Below are positions 1 through 8,796 of a DNA stretch of 64,000 nt, piece by piece. The notes beneath the pieces were generated by a model, which did not search any database, had not been told where the DNA came from, and saw only the letters and a list, made by a program, of their open reading frames with translations. The position numbers were made by a program, and so were the translations under genes. The stretch is from an uncultured Pseudomonadales bacterium. GTDB taxonomy: Bacteria > Pseudomonadota > Gammaproteobacteria > Pseudomonadales > Cellvibrionaceae. Each line of letters begins with the position of its first letter. Position 1 is the first letter of the stretch. The stretch lies in the NCBI GenBank assembly GCA_947494095.1, contig CANLTI010000007.1, positions 1 through 64,000 on the forward strand, in the 5' to 3' direction.

Positions 1-148
1 GTGTAGCGTGTCATTATCGTCAATCCATCGCCCTAAGTGTGGGTTAAGTGGTGTGACAACTAGCCTGACACATAGGGGTAGGGTTTTGTACTTTAGCCGC
101 TTCGTAGAGTTCTTTGCACTGTTTTAATATCTCACAGCCTTCGCCTTT

Positions 149-548
149 GTGGCGCTACCAACAGCAAGGACAGGTACACCAAAAATACTGTTAAGCGCGA
201 TGGCATATGTTGACCTTAACCCTGTACGTGCCTGTATAGCTGACACACCCGAAACCTCAAAATATACCAGTATTAAGGGCCGCTCTATGGCTCCTGCCAT
301 CGCGGCATTAGTGAATCCCTTCACGTCGCCTTGCCATCCGTGATGACACCCAGCTCTCTTGCATCCATGCAACCGCTGGATTAGTACATCCTATACGTCA
401 GCGAGGCGCTATCGCCACACACCAACCACCTATATTAGAGCGCTTAAATATCGATATCGACGCCTGGCTATTACAAACACAGCATTTTGAGCGTGAATAT
501 CAAGCCTTGTTTGCCAAACATCGGCAAAGGCCCAAGCGCGCCGCCTAA
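149..548 (+). pseudogene. REP-associated (Y1_Tnp) transposase remnant, frameshifted
   Basis: Broken C-terminal half of a TnpA-REP / IS200-like tyrosine transposase. Residues AYVDLNPVRA, encoded near 198-227, match the highly conserved motif of REP-associated transposases (established family knowledge). The frame is lost around 330. From 333 another frame reads AIRDDTQ... and then LERLNIDIDAWL, the usual C-terminal tail, to a TAA at 546-548. The N-terminal catalytic HuH region is not recognisable in 1-148. The gene is therefore dead. It sits beside a broken integrase, so the whole stretch looks like decayed mobile DNA. Confidence 0.75.
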
Positions 549-603
549 AAACCATCTTCAATAAGCCCTTCCAGAATCACCTACCATGACTCCTGCCCAA
601 CAA

Positions 604-635
604 AATAACCTCAAGTTATTAGCTTGGGGTTATTT
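604..635. terminator. Bidirectional hairpin terminator
   Basis: A 12-bp stem (AATAACCTCAAG pairing with CTTGGGGTTATT, one G-T wobble) encloses a 7-base loop. It is flanked by A-rich sequence on the left and T-rich sequence on the right. It lies between the transposase remnant (+) and the integrase remnant (-), which converge here, so it could stop transcripts from both sides. Confidence 0.6.
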
Positions 636-645
636 ATGCTTTTTA

Positions 646-1118
646 TTAAATTAATACGCTATTAGCGATTATTTTGGCGTGGCGATACAGTAGTCGATAA
701 AACTTAGTGTCATTTTCTTTTTGGCATGCCTGTCTTAGCTTTTGGCATTCAGCCCGCCGACGCGCATGCACAATCAAATCAGAAGGCTTCAAGTTAACCG
801 CATCGCAATCATCAAAGCCTGGGCAGCTTTGCAGATACTTTACAGCCGAAAGCTTAGTTCGCCCGAACTTTGTAGCACCCGAAAAATCATGCTCATACCA
901 CTCCAACACATCTTTTACTGTGACTCTATCCGCTCTCATTGCCTCGAGCACACCATCACGCTTAAGCTCACTCTCACGCAATACCAGCCACTTTTGAAGC
1001 ATCTTCTTGTCGTCGCCGGTCAATGATTCCGAATGCTTGATAGAACCCTTTTTAATGCGAATTTGTGCCGTATAACTTACACTACCGTCGCTTTTTTTCT
1101 TTTTGTAATAGAACCCAT
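646..1118 (-). pseudogene. Truncated, frameshifted tyrosine recombinase (phage-type integrase)
   Basis: Reading minus from an ATG at 1118, the product starts MGSITKRKK and, after one frame slip in a run of seven A's (about 1091-1097), continues SDGSVSYTAQIRIKKG. This is the typical N-terminal arm-binding start of site-specific integrases. The next 125 residues look like the SAM-like core-binding domain. The ORF stops at 646, so the catalytic domain with the R-H-R-Y residues is missing. It points away from dusA, 108 bp downstream of it in the map. That is the arrangement of dusA-associated integrases (known hotspot). The name is fairly sure; the link to dusA is inference. Confidence 0.7.
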
Positions 1119-1127
1119 ACCACCGCC

Positions 1128-1173
1128 GTTGCTACAAAGATTTACTGTTGCTACATTGTAGCAACTATTGCTA
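1128..1173. repeat. TTGCTAC boxes, direct and palindromic, upstream of the integrase remnant
   Basis: GTTGCTACA occurs at 1128-1136. A 19-bp near-perfect palindrome GTTGCTACATTGTAGCAAC lies at 1147-1165, and TAGCAA/TTGCTA is repeated again up to 1173. The boxes lie just upstream of the integrase start, where arm-type integrase sites or repressor operators usually sit. A role in binding integrase or a repressor is inference. Confidence 0.45.
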
Positions 1174-1195
1174 AAAACGGGGTTAAAACGGGGTT
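1174..1195. repeat. Two tandem copies of AAAACGGGGTT
   Basis: An 11-bp unit is repeated exactly twice, between the integrase remnant and dusA. Short direct repeats here could be recombination or regulatory sites left by the former element. No function can be shown from the sequence. Confidence 0.5.
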
Positions 1196-1226
1196 AAATA
1201 GAGTATTTTCAGGACTATAAAAAACT

Positions 1227-2255
1227 ATGATAAACACCGCAAAAGCCCACAGCGTGAGGGCTGAGAGCCCATGGCGCTTCTGTACGGCCCCGATGATGGA
1301 TTGGAGCGATGCACATTGCCGTTATTTTTGGCGCTTACTTAGCCAGCATGCGCGCCTGTATACCGAGATGGTAACCACTGGCGCGCTTATTCATGGTGAC
1401 CGCCAACGTTTTTTGCACTTTAATCAAGAAGAGCACCCCGTAGCCTTACAGCTTGGCGGCAGTAATATTGCCGAGCTTATTGAGTGCGCCAAAATCGCCG
1501 AAGGCGCTGGTTTTGATGAGGTTAATCTCAACTGCGGCTGCCCAAGCGACCGCGTACAAAACAACAAAATTGGCGCCTGCCTCATGGCCGAGCCAAAACT
1601 GGTTGCCGAGTGCTTAAGCGGTATGCAAAACGCGGTAAGTATCCCGGTCACCGTGAAGCATCGCATTGGTATTGATGAGCTAGACAGCGAGGCCTACTTA
1701 CATGAATTTGTTGCCGAGCTGACCAGTGCTGGCTGCCAAGTCTTTATTGTGCATGCGCGCAAGGCTTGGCTAAATGGCTTAAGCCCTAAAGAGAATCGCG
1801 AAATACCGCCTTTGCATTACGATTATGTTCACCGCTTAAAACAAGCATTTAGTGACCGCACCTTTGTCATGAACGGCGGCATTAATACCCTAGCTCAAAG
1901 CCAAGAGCAGCTAGCGCATGTTGATGGCGTGATGATGGGTCGCGAGGCTTACCACAATCCGTTTGTAATGAGCGAGGTAGACAGCCAACTGTTTAATAGC
2001 GCGAACGCGCGAACGCGCGAGGAAATTTTGCAAGCTTTTATTGATTACAGCTGGCATCAATATGAAGCAGGCACTCGACTCCACCATATGAGCCGCCATA
2101 TTTTAGGCATTTTTGCAGGCCAGCATGGTGGCAAATTATTCCGCCGCTTTATTAGCGAAAACGCCTGCAAAAAAGAGGCTACGCCCGATGTACTACAAAG
2201 TGCACTCGACCAAATGATGGCCCACGCAAGCAAGCAGCAAGCGATCGAGCCTTAA
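1227..2255 (+). CDS. dusA: tRNA-dihydrouridine(20/20a) synthase DusA
   Basis: FMN enzyme that reduces uridine 20/20a in the D-loop of tRNA using NADPH. The 342 residues match the DusA branch. APMMDWSDAHCRYF lies near residues 21-34 and LYTEMVTTGA near 44-53. The NCGCPSDRV motif carries the likely catalytic Cys105, and the ARKAWLNGLSPKENRE block is specific to DusA rather than DusB or DusC. The length is that of E. coli DusA. The start ATG at 1227 keeps the usual short N-terminal extension. The 5' end of dusA is a well-known attachment site for genomic islands, which fits the broken integrase just upstream. The gene itself is intact. Confidence 0.95.
   Translation: MINTAKAHSVRAESPWRFCTAPMMDWSDAHCRYFWRLLSQHARLYTEMVTTGALIHGDRQRFLHFNQEEHPVALQLGGSNIAELIECAKIAEGAGFDEVNLNCGCPSDRVQNNKIGACLMAEPKLVAECLSGMQNAVSIPVTVKHRIGIDELDSEAYLHEFVAELTSAGCQVFIVHARKAWLNGLSPKENREIPPLHYDYVHRLKQAFSDRTFVMNGGINTLAQSQEQLAHVDGVMMGREAYHNPFVMSEVDSQLFNSANARTREEILQAFIDYSWHQYEAGTRLHHMSRHILGIFAGQHGGKLFRRFISENACKKEATPDVLQSALDQMMAHASKQQAIEP
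1274..1302 (+). other. Candidate attB core in the 5' end of dusA
   Basis: This stretch encodes RFCTAPMMDW, the conserved N-terminal segment where dusA-specific integrases recombine in other bacteria (established knowledge). The neighbouring divergent integrase remnant makes it plausible that an element once integrated here. No second att copy is visible in the window. Confidence 0.35.
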
Positions 2256-2406
2256 GCAGAACAGGTTAATGAGGGAGTCAGGCTGCATACCCGTAAAGCA
2301 TTAGCCACGCGCAACACCTCACGCGCGCGGGGCTTACGCCGCTTTCATATTGCTAATAGCACAACAAATGCCCATAATGAGCGCCTCATCAATGAAGGGG
2401 GTCCAA

Positions 2407-3339
2407 ATGACTAACAAGCTAGAACAACTCAAAAAATATTCTAACGTTGTTGCTGATACCGGCGATATCGAAGCGATTAAGCTCTACAAACCTGTTGATG
2501 CAACAACCAACCCGTCACTCCTCTATAGCGCCGCCCAACTAGAGCAGTATGCACCCCTTGTTCAAGATGCACTCGCACGCGGCAAAGATATTGCTGATGC
2601 CGGTGATATCTTAGCGGTTGCGATTGGCTGTGAGATCTTAAAAATTGTACCTGGTAAAATCTCTACCGAAGTCGATGCGCGCTTGTCGTTTGATACTCAG
2701 GCGTCTATTGCTAAAGCACATCGCTTAATCGAGCTATACGAGCAAGCAGGCATTGGCAAAGATCGCGTTTTAATTAAATTAGCCTCAACGTGGGAAGGTA
2801 TTAAAGCCGCTGAAGTGCTTCAAAAAGAAGGCATCAACTGTAATTTAACCTTGCTCTTTAGCTTTAGCCAAGCAGCGGCGTGTGCTGATGCTGGCGCCTT
2901 TTTGATTTCGCCGTTTGTAGGCCGCATTCTCGATTGGTACAAAGCCAATACCGATAAAAAAGAATACAGCCCGCAAGAAGATCCAGGTGTTCAATCGGTT
3001 ACCAAAATTTATGACTACTATAAATCTTGTGGTTATGACACTGTTGTTATGGGTGCAAGCTTCCGCAACATTGGCGAAATCGAAGCGCTTGCCGGTTGTG
3101 ACCGCTTAACCATTGGCCCGGCCCTACTGGATCAACTACAAAAAGACGAAGGCCCCCTAGCGCAAGCACTCAGCGCCGAAGGCAAGTCTGGCGGTAGTCG
3201 TATTATAGAAACCGAAGCACAATACCGCTTTAGTAACAACGAAGATGCCATGGCCACTGACAAACTCGCCGACGGTATCCGTCGCTTTGTGGTTGATATG
3301 GTTAACCTTGAAAACTTCTTAGCCGCTAAAAAAGGTTAA
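2407..3339 (+). CDS. tal: Transaldolase (TalB type)
   Basis: Pentose phosphate enzyme that moves a dihydroxyacetone unit between sedoheptulose-7-P and glyceraldehyde-3-P. The 310 residues are close to E. coli TalB (317). The sequence shows VVADTGD with Asp17, DATTNPSLL, and [12 protein letters not shown] with the Schiff-base Lys124. The start is set at the ATG at 2407, preceded by an AAGGGGG ribosome site. A longer reading from 2350 lacks family support. A TerB-like gene follows 11 bases after the stop and is probably co-transcribed. Confidence 0.95.
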   Translation: MTNKLEQLKKYSNVVADTGDIEAIKLYKPVDATTNPSLLYSAAQLEQYAPLVQDALARGKDIADAGDILAVAIGCEILKIVPGKISTEVDARLSFDTQASIAKAHRLIELYEQAGIGKDRVLIKLASTWEGIKAAEVLQKEGINCNLTLLFSFSQAAACADAGAFLISPFVGRILDWYKANTDKKEYSPQEDPGVQSVTKIYDYYKSCGYDTVVMGASFRNIGEIEALAGCDRLTIGPALLDQLQKDEGPLAQALSAEGKSGGSRIIETEAQYRFSNNEDAMATDKLADGIRRFVVDMVNLENFLAAKKG

Positions 3340-3350
3340 TAGGTTAGCTT

Positions 3351-3815
3351 ATGCTGTCGAAACTACTCGACATATTTCAGGCTGACTTTGCCAATGCAAT
3401 ACAGCCTGAAACCTCCGGCGTACTCAGCGAGGAGCAAAAGCGCCTCGCCTGTGCCGCATTATTGATTGAAGTCGCTATTGCCGACAATGAATTTGATGCA
3501 AAAGAGCTAGCTTGCCTTCAAAAAGTATTAGCCGAGCACTTTGCCATTACCACCGCGCAAAGCACTGAGCTTATTACTTTTGCCCAAAATGAATGCGCAG
3601 CGGCTACCTCTATGTATCAGTTTACCCAAAAGGTAAATCTGCATTGTAACGCGCAAGATAAGTTCGACCTTATCACCGGCATGTGGCGCATCGCCTATGC
3701 TGATGGCGAGCTCGACAAATACGAAGAGTATATTATTCGCAAAGTGGCTGATTTAATCCATGTCCATCACGGTGATTTTATTCGCGCCAAACATCTGAGT
3801 CGCCCGCCTTTATAG
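3351..3815 (+). CDS. TerB-like (TerB/DjlA N-terminal domain) protein
   Basis: 154 residues, almost all alpha helical by composition, with two repeated acidic patches: AIADNEFDAKE near residues 45-55 and AYADGELDKYEE near 117-128. These match the TerB fold (PF05099), which also forms the N-terminus of DjlA and has acidic metal-binding-like motifs. It has no membrane segment and no J domain. Family members are named for tellurite resistance, but the role of stand-alone copies is unknown. It starts 11 bases after tal, so co-expression is likely. Family assignment is fairly sure; function is unknown. Confidence 0.75.
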   Translation: MLSKLLDIFQADFANAIQPETSGVLSEEQKRLACAALLIEVAIADNEFDAKELACLQKVLAEHFAITTAQSTELITFAQNECAAATSMYQFTQKVNLHCNAQDKFDLITGMWRIAYADGELDKYEEYIIRKVADLIHVHHGDFIRAKHLSRPPL

Positions 3816-3870
3816 TGCATAAATAGCGCCCCCTCTCATCACCTTATTGACCGCCACAAAAGTCTTAATT

Positions 3871-4584
3871 ATGAATTTGCTGTTATTACGTCACCATGAA
3901 ATTGCCAGCAATGGCACTGTTACGCTCAACGATTACCGCGCCGAGCACATTATAAAAGTACTCAAAATGGCGCAAGGACAAAGCCTGACTATTGGACAAG
4001 TGGATGGATTAGTGGGCACGGGGGTTATCCTGAATATTTCGCACACTGACGTAACGCTGGGCAAATTACAGCTTGACCAAGACCCGCCGCCACAACTGCC
4101 CCTAGAGCTGATACTGGCCTTGCCTCGCCCACGCATGCTACAGCGCAGCCTGCAAACCATTGCCACTATGGGTGTAAAACGCTTGCACCTTATTCACACA
4201 CAACGCGTCGAAAAGAGCTTTTGGCAAACGCCGCTATTACAGCCCGAGAGCATTAACGAGCAATTAATGCTGGGATTAGAGCAAGCTAAAGCCACACAGA
4301 TGCCAGAGGTTGTTGAGCATAAAAAGTGGCGAGACTTCGCCCAAAACGTATTGCCCAGCTTACCGCATCAACACAAAATTATTGCTCATCCGGGTAATTA
4401 TTCTGAAGCCTACGCACTCCCTAAAACCAGCACTAACAACGCTTTGGCTATTGGCCCTGAAGGCGGCTTTACCCCGCAAGAGGTGGAAGATTTTATACGT
4501 GCAGGCTTTGACCCCGTACAGCTTGGCCTGCGCATACTGCGCGTAGAAACCGCCGTACCGGTATTACTTGCCAAGTTATTCTAA
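3871..4584 (+). CDS. rsmE: 16S rRNA (uracil1498-N3)-methyltransferase RsmE
   Basis: SAM-dependent methyltransferase of the SPOUT class that methylates U1498 of 16S rRNA. The 237 residues are close to E. coli RsmE (243). An N-terminal PUA-like part (about 1-70) is followed by the trefoil-knot domain, with IGPEGGFT and the closing LGLRILRVETA motif that bind SAM. The ATG at 3871 starts MNLLLLR, matching the family; an in-frame TTG at 3847 would only add eight unsupported residues. It converges with hda. Confidence 0.93.
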   Translation: MNLLLLRHHEIASNGTVTLNDYRAEHIIKVLKMAQGQSLTIGQVDGLVGTGVILNISHTDVTLGKLQLDQDPPPQLPLELILALPRPRMLQRSLQTIATMGVKRLHLIHTQRVEKSFWQTPLLQPESINEQLMLGLEQAKATQMPEVVEHKKWRDFAQNVLPSLPHQHKIIAHPGNYSEAYALPKTSTNNALAIGPEGGFTPQEVEDFIRAGFDPVQLGLRILRVETAVPVLLAKLF

Positions 4585-4649
4585 GCCCCAAAAAGCACTT
4601 AGATAATCGCTGCCCGCATAATAAAGCTCGAACTATAGACTACGCCAAG

Positions 4650-5354
4650 CTAGGCGTCGTCATCCAAAATTTGCTTCGCTAAGCGTACGCTTAATTTTTT
4701 TTGAAGCCGCAAACTCGCCCCATCTAGCTGCTCTAAAATAGTAAACATTTTTTTCATGCGCTTGGGCGCCCGTTTAATAATAAAGCGCGCAACATCGGCC
4801 GATATTTTAATGCCTCGCACTTTGGCGCGCATTTGCAAGGCATCTATTTTTTCTTCTTGGCTGAGGCTATCAACACGGTAAACCACACTGCCCAGCAAAC
4901 GCGAATGCAGATCGGGTAATGCCAAGGGTATGGCTGCAGGGTTGATATGCGAGGCCATTAATAACCGATGACCATTATCGCGCAAGCGGTTATACAAATG
5001 AAAAAAGGCCAGCTCCCACTGCGCATTCCCCGCGAGCGTTTCCACATCATCAACACACACCAGCGAGGCGCGCTCGAGGTTGGCGCAGACGTCATTGGGA
5101 TCTAAATCGAGCGCATCCTTAAGCGGCAAATAGGCGACAGGTAGCCGGCTTTGGTGAGAGCAAGCTTGCAATAAGTGCGTTAGCCCGCAACCGCCAAACC
5201 CCCACAGTAACAGGCTTAAATCGCCTTCGCCTTGGCAAAAAAGCGACAGCGCCTTGAGCGGAATTTGATTGCTCGGCGACACCCAAAAATTACTGAAGGT
5301 AGCATCGTCTTGCAAGCTAATACTCAAGCTTAGCTGCTCGGGTAAATTCACCAA
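4650..5354 (-). CDS. hda: DnaA regulatory inactivator Hda
   Basis: AAA+ protein that, with the DNA-loaded beta clamp, triggers ATP hydrolysis on DnaA and so limits replication initiation. The N-terminus contains QLSLSI, the clamp-binding motif, at about residues 7-12, followed by a DnaA-like AAA+ core (LVCVDDVETLAG as Walker B) and a C-terminal lid (about 230 residues, as in the family). The Walker A region WGFGGCGLTH lacks the usual GKT. There is no ATG start: TTG at 5354 or GTG at 5351, both behind a GAGGG site. A non-ATG start is also reported for E. coli hda, in keeping with low expression. It is 43 bases downstream of the DUF2066 gene, probably one operon. Confidence 0.92.
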   Translation of the reverse strand: MVNLPEQLSLSISLQDDATFSNFWVSPSNQIPLKALSLFCQGEGDLSLLLWGFGGCGLTHLLQACSHQSRLPVAYLPLKDALDLDPNDVCANLERASLVCVDDVETLAGNAQWELAFFHLYNRLRDNGHRLLMASHINPAAIPLALPDLHSRLLGSVVYRVDSLSQEEKIDALQMRAKVRGIKISADVARFIIKRAPKRMKKMFTILEQLDGASLRLQKKLSVRLAKQILDDDA

Positions 5355-5397
5355 GGAGTACCCTCAATAATCAATACACGCTCAAAAAAATACATAC

Positions 5398-6483
5398 TCA
5401 ACGCAACCACTGATAACGTGCAGGCGACTCGGGCGAACCCAAAACAGACAGCGCCAGTGCATCGAGCTCACCCATCGCTGGCACCACTTTGCGATCAAGC
5501 GCCAGTGCATTATTGAGCTGCACCCAAGACCCTGCCAGCGATATATTAAACACCATTGAGTCTCGGCGCATCGCCACAAGCTTGGCCTCGCCAACTAAAG
5601 GTAATGCATTAAAGTACTTTAATGCCCGCTGATACGAGGCGTAATCGTTGACACCCGACAAATGCACAACCTGCAAAACCTCATCGGCATTTGTGCTCGC
5701 ACTCACCGCATAGCGCTCGGCCAAATAATCAACGGCCGGATCAATAGCCGCTGCCGCTAACATCGCCGGATCTTGTGTTTGCGTCTCATACACACTGAGC
5801 TCATCTATATGATGCAGCTGCCAATTTGCAAACCAGCGCTCGCGGCTGGTTTTACTGTAGCGTGCAGCAAGCACAGTATTGACATCGTAGCGGGCAGAGG
5901 CCGCCATAATGGCTTCATCATCTAGCGACCATAGCGCCTCATTCGATAACAGCAGCTGATCATCCAGATCCCATAAAGGTAGCAATGCAGGTAAGCCTCG
6001 CTCGGCTGCGCGCGCCAACATAGCTTTGACCAAAGGGTGATCAGGGTCGGTGATGGGGTTGCGGCCCTCTTCGGGGGTATCGGCAATGGCCCAAATCAGT
6101 ACTTGCGGGCGGTTTTCGGGCCACACAGTGACACCACTATTTTTAATCAATTCGCGGACACGACCTGGGTCAAAATCGGCTTTCAAAAATAGCGTAATGC
6201 CGGCTTCACGCTCTTGCTCGTTGGCCTGCAAATAACGAAACTGTAAAACGTATTGATCGGCATTGGCGATGGCTTTGGCGCCTAGCTCGGTCGCCGGCGC
6301 ATCAAGATCGCCCGACACCTTCACCAGCACACGGGCCAACGCTTGCGATAACGCTGCCCGTCGGTCACTCGACGACTGGCCGGCAGCAGGCACTTTAGCC
6401 GCAAAATTATTGCTCGCCGCCCAAGCGTCTGCACCGCAAAACATCACACAAATCACCACCGCTGTTTTTATAAGCCTGCGCAC
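5398..6483 (-). CDS. Periplasmic DUF2066 protein
   Basis: A 361-residue exported protein of unknown function. Residues 1-22 form a signal peptide (MRRLIKTAVV... ending AWA). The body matches DUF2066 (PF09839): RRAALSQALARVLVKVSGD at about 41-59 and the VWPENRPQVLIWAIAD segment near 119-134. It starts with GTG at 6483 behind AGGGAG. The order purM / DUF2066 / hda, with purM divergent, is conserved in Pseudomonas and relatives, which supports the family call. The shared operon with hda is old but gives no proven functional link. Confidence 0.85.
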   Translation of the reverse strand: MRRLIKTAVVICVMFCGADAWAASNNFAAKVPAAGQSSSDRRAALSQALARVLVKVSGDLDAPATELGAKAIANADQYVLQFRYLQANEQEREAGITLFLKADFDPGRVRELIKNSGVTVWPENRPQVLIWAIADTPEEGRNPITDPDHPLVKAMLARAAERGLPALLPLWDLDDQLLLSNEALWSLDDEAIMAASARYDVNTVLAARYSKTSRERWFANWQLHHIDELSVYETQTQDPAMLAAAAIDPAVDYLAERYAVSASTNADEVLQVVHLSGVNDYASYQRALKYFNALPLVGEAKLVAMRRDSMVFNISLAGSWVQLNNALALDRKVVPAMGELDALALSVLGSPESPARYQWLR

Positions 6484-6768
6484 GATTGTTGCTCCCTAGC
6501 TGTAAAGCCATATCAATTCAAAAAATAAAGGCCGCGATTGTACCAAACCCTGCACCAAGCAGTCACAGTATTCCTTAACACTCCACCATTAAGCACGCCT
6601 TAGAGCACACCTTATTAACCAAACAAGCGCATCACAGTACAATAAACAACCAAAGCCGGTAAAAAGCCTCGGGTAAAATACAGTCAACAGTACGACCTTG
6701 GCCCCAATGCTGGTAGAATGCTGCGCTTTGCCCGCCGCGGCCTAACTGTTGTCATAGAATCAAATACC

Positions 6769-7821
6769 ATGAGCGAAAACAAAACCCAACTCAGTTACAA
6801 AGATGCCGGTGTCGATATTGACGCCGGTGAAGCCCTTGTTGAACGCATCAAAACTGTTGCAAAACGCACCCGCCGCCCCGAAGTGTTGGCCGGCCTTGGT
6901 GGTTTTGGCGCCCTTTTTGAGCTACCTAAAGGCTATAAAGAGCCTGTACTGGTCTCTGGCACCGATGGTGTAGGCACCAAACTGCGCTTAGCCATGCAAC
7001 TCAACAAACATGACACCATCGGCATCGACCTTGTCGCCATGTGTGTCAACGACCTTATTGTGGGCGGTGCCGAACCTTTATACTTTTTAGATTACTTTGC
7101 CACCGGCAAACTCAATGTTGATACCGCCGCCAGCGTTGTCGAAGGTATCGGTAAAGGCTGCGAGCTTTCGGGCTGCGCTTTAACCGGTGGCGAAACCGCC
7201 GAAATGCCTGGCATGTACGAAGGCGATGACTATGACCTCGCCGGTTTTTGCGTGGGTATAGTCGAAAAGTCTGAAATTTTAGATGGCAGTAAAGTCAAAG
7301 CCGGCGACACCTTAATTGGTCTTGGTGCTAGCGGACCACACTCTAACGGCTACTCGCTAATTCGCAAAATCATCGAAGTGGCCAATGCCGACTTAAGCCA
7401 GCCACTAGGCGACACCACCCTTGGCGACGCGTTAATGGCACCCACTCGCATTTACGTTAAGCAGCTGCTCAAACTTATTAAAGCGCAACCGGTGCATGCC
7501 TTAGCCCACATTACCGGCGGCGGCTTACTCGAGAACATTCCGCGTGTATTACCGGCCAATACTAAAGCCGTTATTGATGCTAACAGCTGGGAGCTTCCCG
7601 CTGTTTTTCAATGGTTACAAAAAGCCGGCAATGTGGCCAGCCTAGAAATGTACCGCACCTTTAACTGCGGCATCGGCATGATCATCGCCGTACCCAATGA
7701 TGCGGCCGATGCGGTTATTGCTCAGCTCACTCAAGATGGTGAAACAGCCTTTGTTGTTGGCCACATCGAAACGTGCGAACAAGAAAAACCATTCGTCGAG
7801 ATGCTCAACGTACAAGGCTAA
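6769..7821 (+). CDS. purM: Phosphoribosylformylglycinamidine cyclo-ligase PurM (AIR synthetase)
   Basis: Fifth step of purine synthesis: FGAM + ATP gives AIR. The 350 residues include [13 protein letters not shown] at the N-terminus, GGFGALF, the ATP-binding SGTDGVGTK loop, [20 protein letters not shown] and [12 protein letters not shown], all in family order. The start is taken at the ATG at 6769 ([14 protein letters not shown]). An upstream in-frame ATG at 6718 would add 17 residues without family support. purN begins two bases after the stop, so the two are co-transcribed and probably coupled. Confidence 0.96.
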   Translation: MSENKTQLSYKDAGVDIDAGEALVERIKTVAKRTRRPEVLAGLGGFGALFELPKGYKEPVLVSGTDGVGTKLRLAMQLNKHDTIGIDLVAMCVNDLIVGGAEPLYFLDYFATGKLNVDTAASVVEGIGKGCELSGCALTGGETAEMPGMYEGDDYDLAGFCVGIVEKSEILDGSKVKAGDTLIGLGASGPHSNGYSLIRKIIEVANADLSQPLGDTTLGDALMAPTRIYVKQLLKLIKAQPVHALAHITGGGLLENIPRVLPANTKAVIDANSWELPAVFQWLQKAGNVASLEMYRTFNCGIGMIIAVPNDAADAVIAQLTQDGETAFVVGHIETCEQEKPFVEMLNVQG

Positions 7822-7823
7822 AT

Positions 7824-8438
7824 ATGCGCATTGTTGTTTTAATATCAGGTGGCGGCAGCAACCTGCAAGCAATTATTGATGGCTGTAATCAAGGCAATAT
7901 TGCCGGCAATATTGTGGGCGTTATTAGTAACCGCCCACAGGTTAAAGGCCTTGAGCGCGCCACGCAAAGCGGCATTGCCGCTTATACGCTTGACCATAAA
8001 ACCTTTGAAAGCCGTGAGGCTTTTGATGATGCGCTAGCCGCACAAATCGATACCCTCAAGCCCGACTTATTAATACTTGCCGGCTTTATGCGCATATTAA
8101 CGCCAGCCTTTACGCAGCGCTACGTGGGCAAAATGCTGAACATTCACCCATCATTACTCCCTAAATACCCAGGCTTGCACACCCATAAAAGGGCACTGGA
8201 AGCGGGCGATAGCGAGCATGGCGTCACCGTTCACTTTGTCACCGCAGAACTCGATGGCGGCCCTGCGGTGATTCAAGCAAAAATACCCGTACAAGCAAAT
8301 GATACCGAAGCCACCCTCGCAGCACGCGTACTTGAGCAAGAGCATATCATTTATCCTCAAGCGGCTAATTGGTTTTGCCAAGGCCGCTTAACGCTGCAAA
8401 ACAATGCTGCGCTGCTTGACGGCAAACCGCTCAACTAG
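7824..8438 (+). CDS. purN: Phosphoribosylglycinamide formyltransferase PurN
   Basis: Transfers a formyl group from 10-formyl-THF to GAR in purine synthesis. It has 204 residues; E. coli PurN has 212. Motifs: the phosphate-binding LISGGGSNLQAI at residues 5-16, ILAGFMRILTPAF, and NIHPSLLPKYPGLHTH with the catalytic Asn and His. It starts two bases after the purM stop. A longer in-frame reading starting inside purM is not supported. A 15-bp hairpin follows at 8466. Confidence 0.96.
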   Translation: MRIVVLISGGGSNLQAIIDGCNQGNIAGNIVGVISNRPQVKGLERATQSGIAAYTLDHKTFESREAFDDALAAQIDTLKPDLLILAGFMRILTPAFTQRYVGKMLNIHPSLLPKYPGLHTHKRALEAGDSEHGVTVHFVTAELDGGPAVIQAKIPVQANDTEATLAARVLEQEHIIYPQAANWFCQGRLTLQNNAALLDGKPLN

Positions 8439-8465
8439 CCGCCAGCACCTTTAACTTCATCAAAC

Positions 8466-8500
8466 ACTTTAGGTTGTGCCTATCTGGCATAACCTAAAGT
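8466..8500. terminator. Long hairpin after purN
   Basis: ACTTTAGGTTGTGCC pairs with GGCATAACCTAAAGT (one wobble position) around a 5-base loop. It lies 28 bases after the purN stop. There is no clear T-run on the plus side, so it may be a weak terminator or a 3'-end stabilising structure. Confidence 0.5.
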
Positions 8501-8722
8501 ACTTATTGACGCGCATACACCCGAATACTTAACATTGAGTTAACGATAAATTCAGCATCATCAAAACCTCATTATCCGCCGCCTCTTAGCGCGCCTAAAT
8601 ACCTTAACCAGAACAACCCTTCCCATGCATCCCTTTAGGCTTTACGCCGTGCAGGTTACTTATCGACCCCGCTGGCCAGAAAACACTCATCGATATTTTA
8701 TTTATGGGTAAATACGTCGGCT

Positions 8723-8740
8723 TGTAGGATATATCGCACA
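8723..8740 (+). promoter_or_regulatory. Candidate GacA/UvrY binding box upstream of the CsrB-like RNA
   Basis: TGTAGGATATATCGCACA resembles the GacA upstream activating consensus TGTAAG-N6-CTTACA at 9 of its 12 fixed positions and keeps the central AT. Its centre is about 66 bases upstream of the predicted start of the GGA-rich RNA, close to where such boxes lie before rsmY/rsmZ. Family knowledge plus position support it; the match itself is imperfect. Confidence 0.4.
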
Positions 8741-8761
8741 CGCGCTAGTGGTTAAGACGAC

Positions 8762-8790
8762 TTTCACCAACACAGCAACCCGCGCATAAT
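8762..8790 (+). promoter_or_regulatory. Predicted promoter of the CsrB-like RNA
   Basis: A -10 element CATAAT at 8785-8790 is preceded, after a 17-base spacer, by a poor -35 TTTCAC at 8762-8767. A good -10 with a weak -35 is typical of an activator-dependent promoter. Predicted start is near 8797. Confidence 0.45.
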
Positions 8791-8796
8791 GGCAAC

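Noticed and set aside
124..372. 82-residue minus frame over the transposase remnant
   Set aside because: It is the antisense shadow of the AYVDLNPVRA-coding region. A few residues near 40-130 on the minus strand recall IS integrase text, but too weakly to claim.
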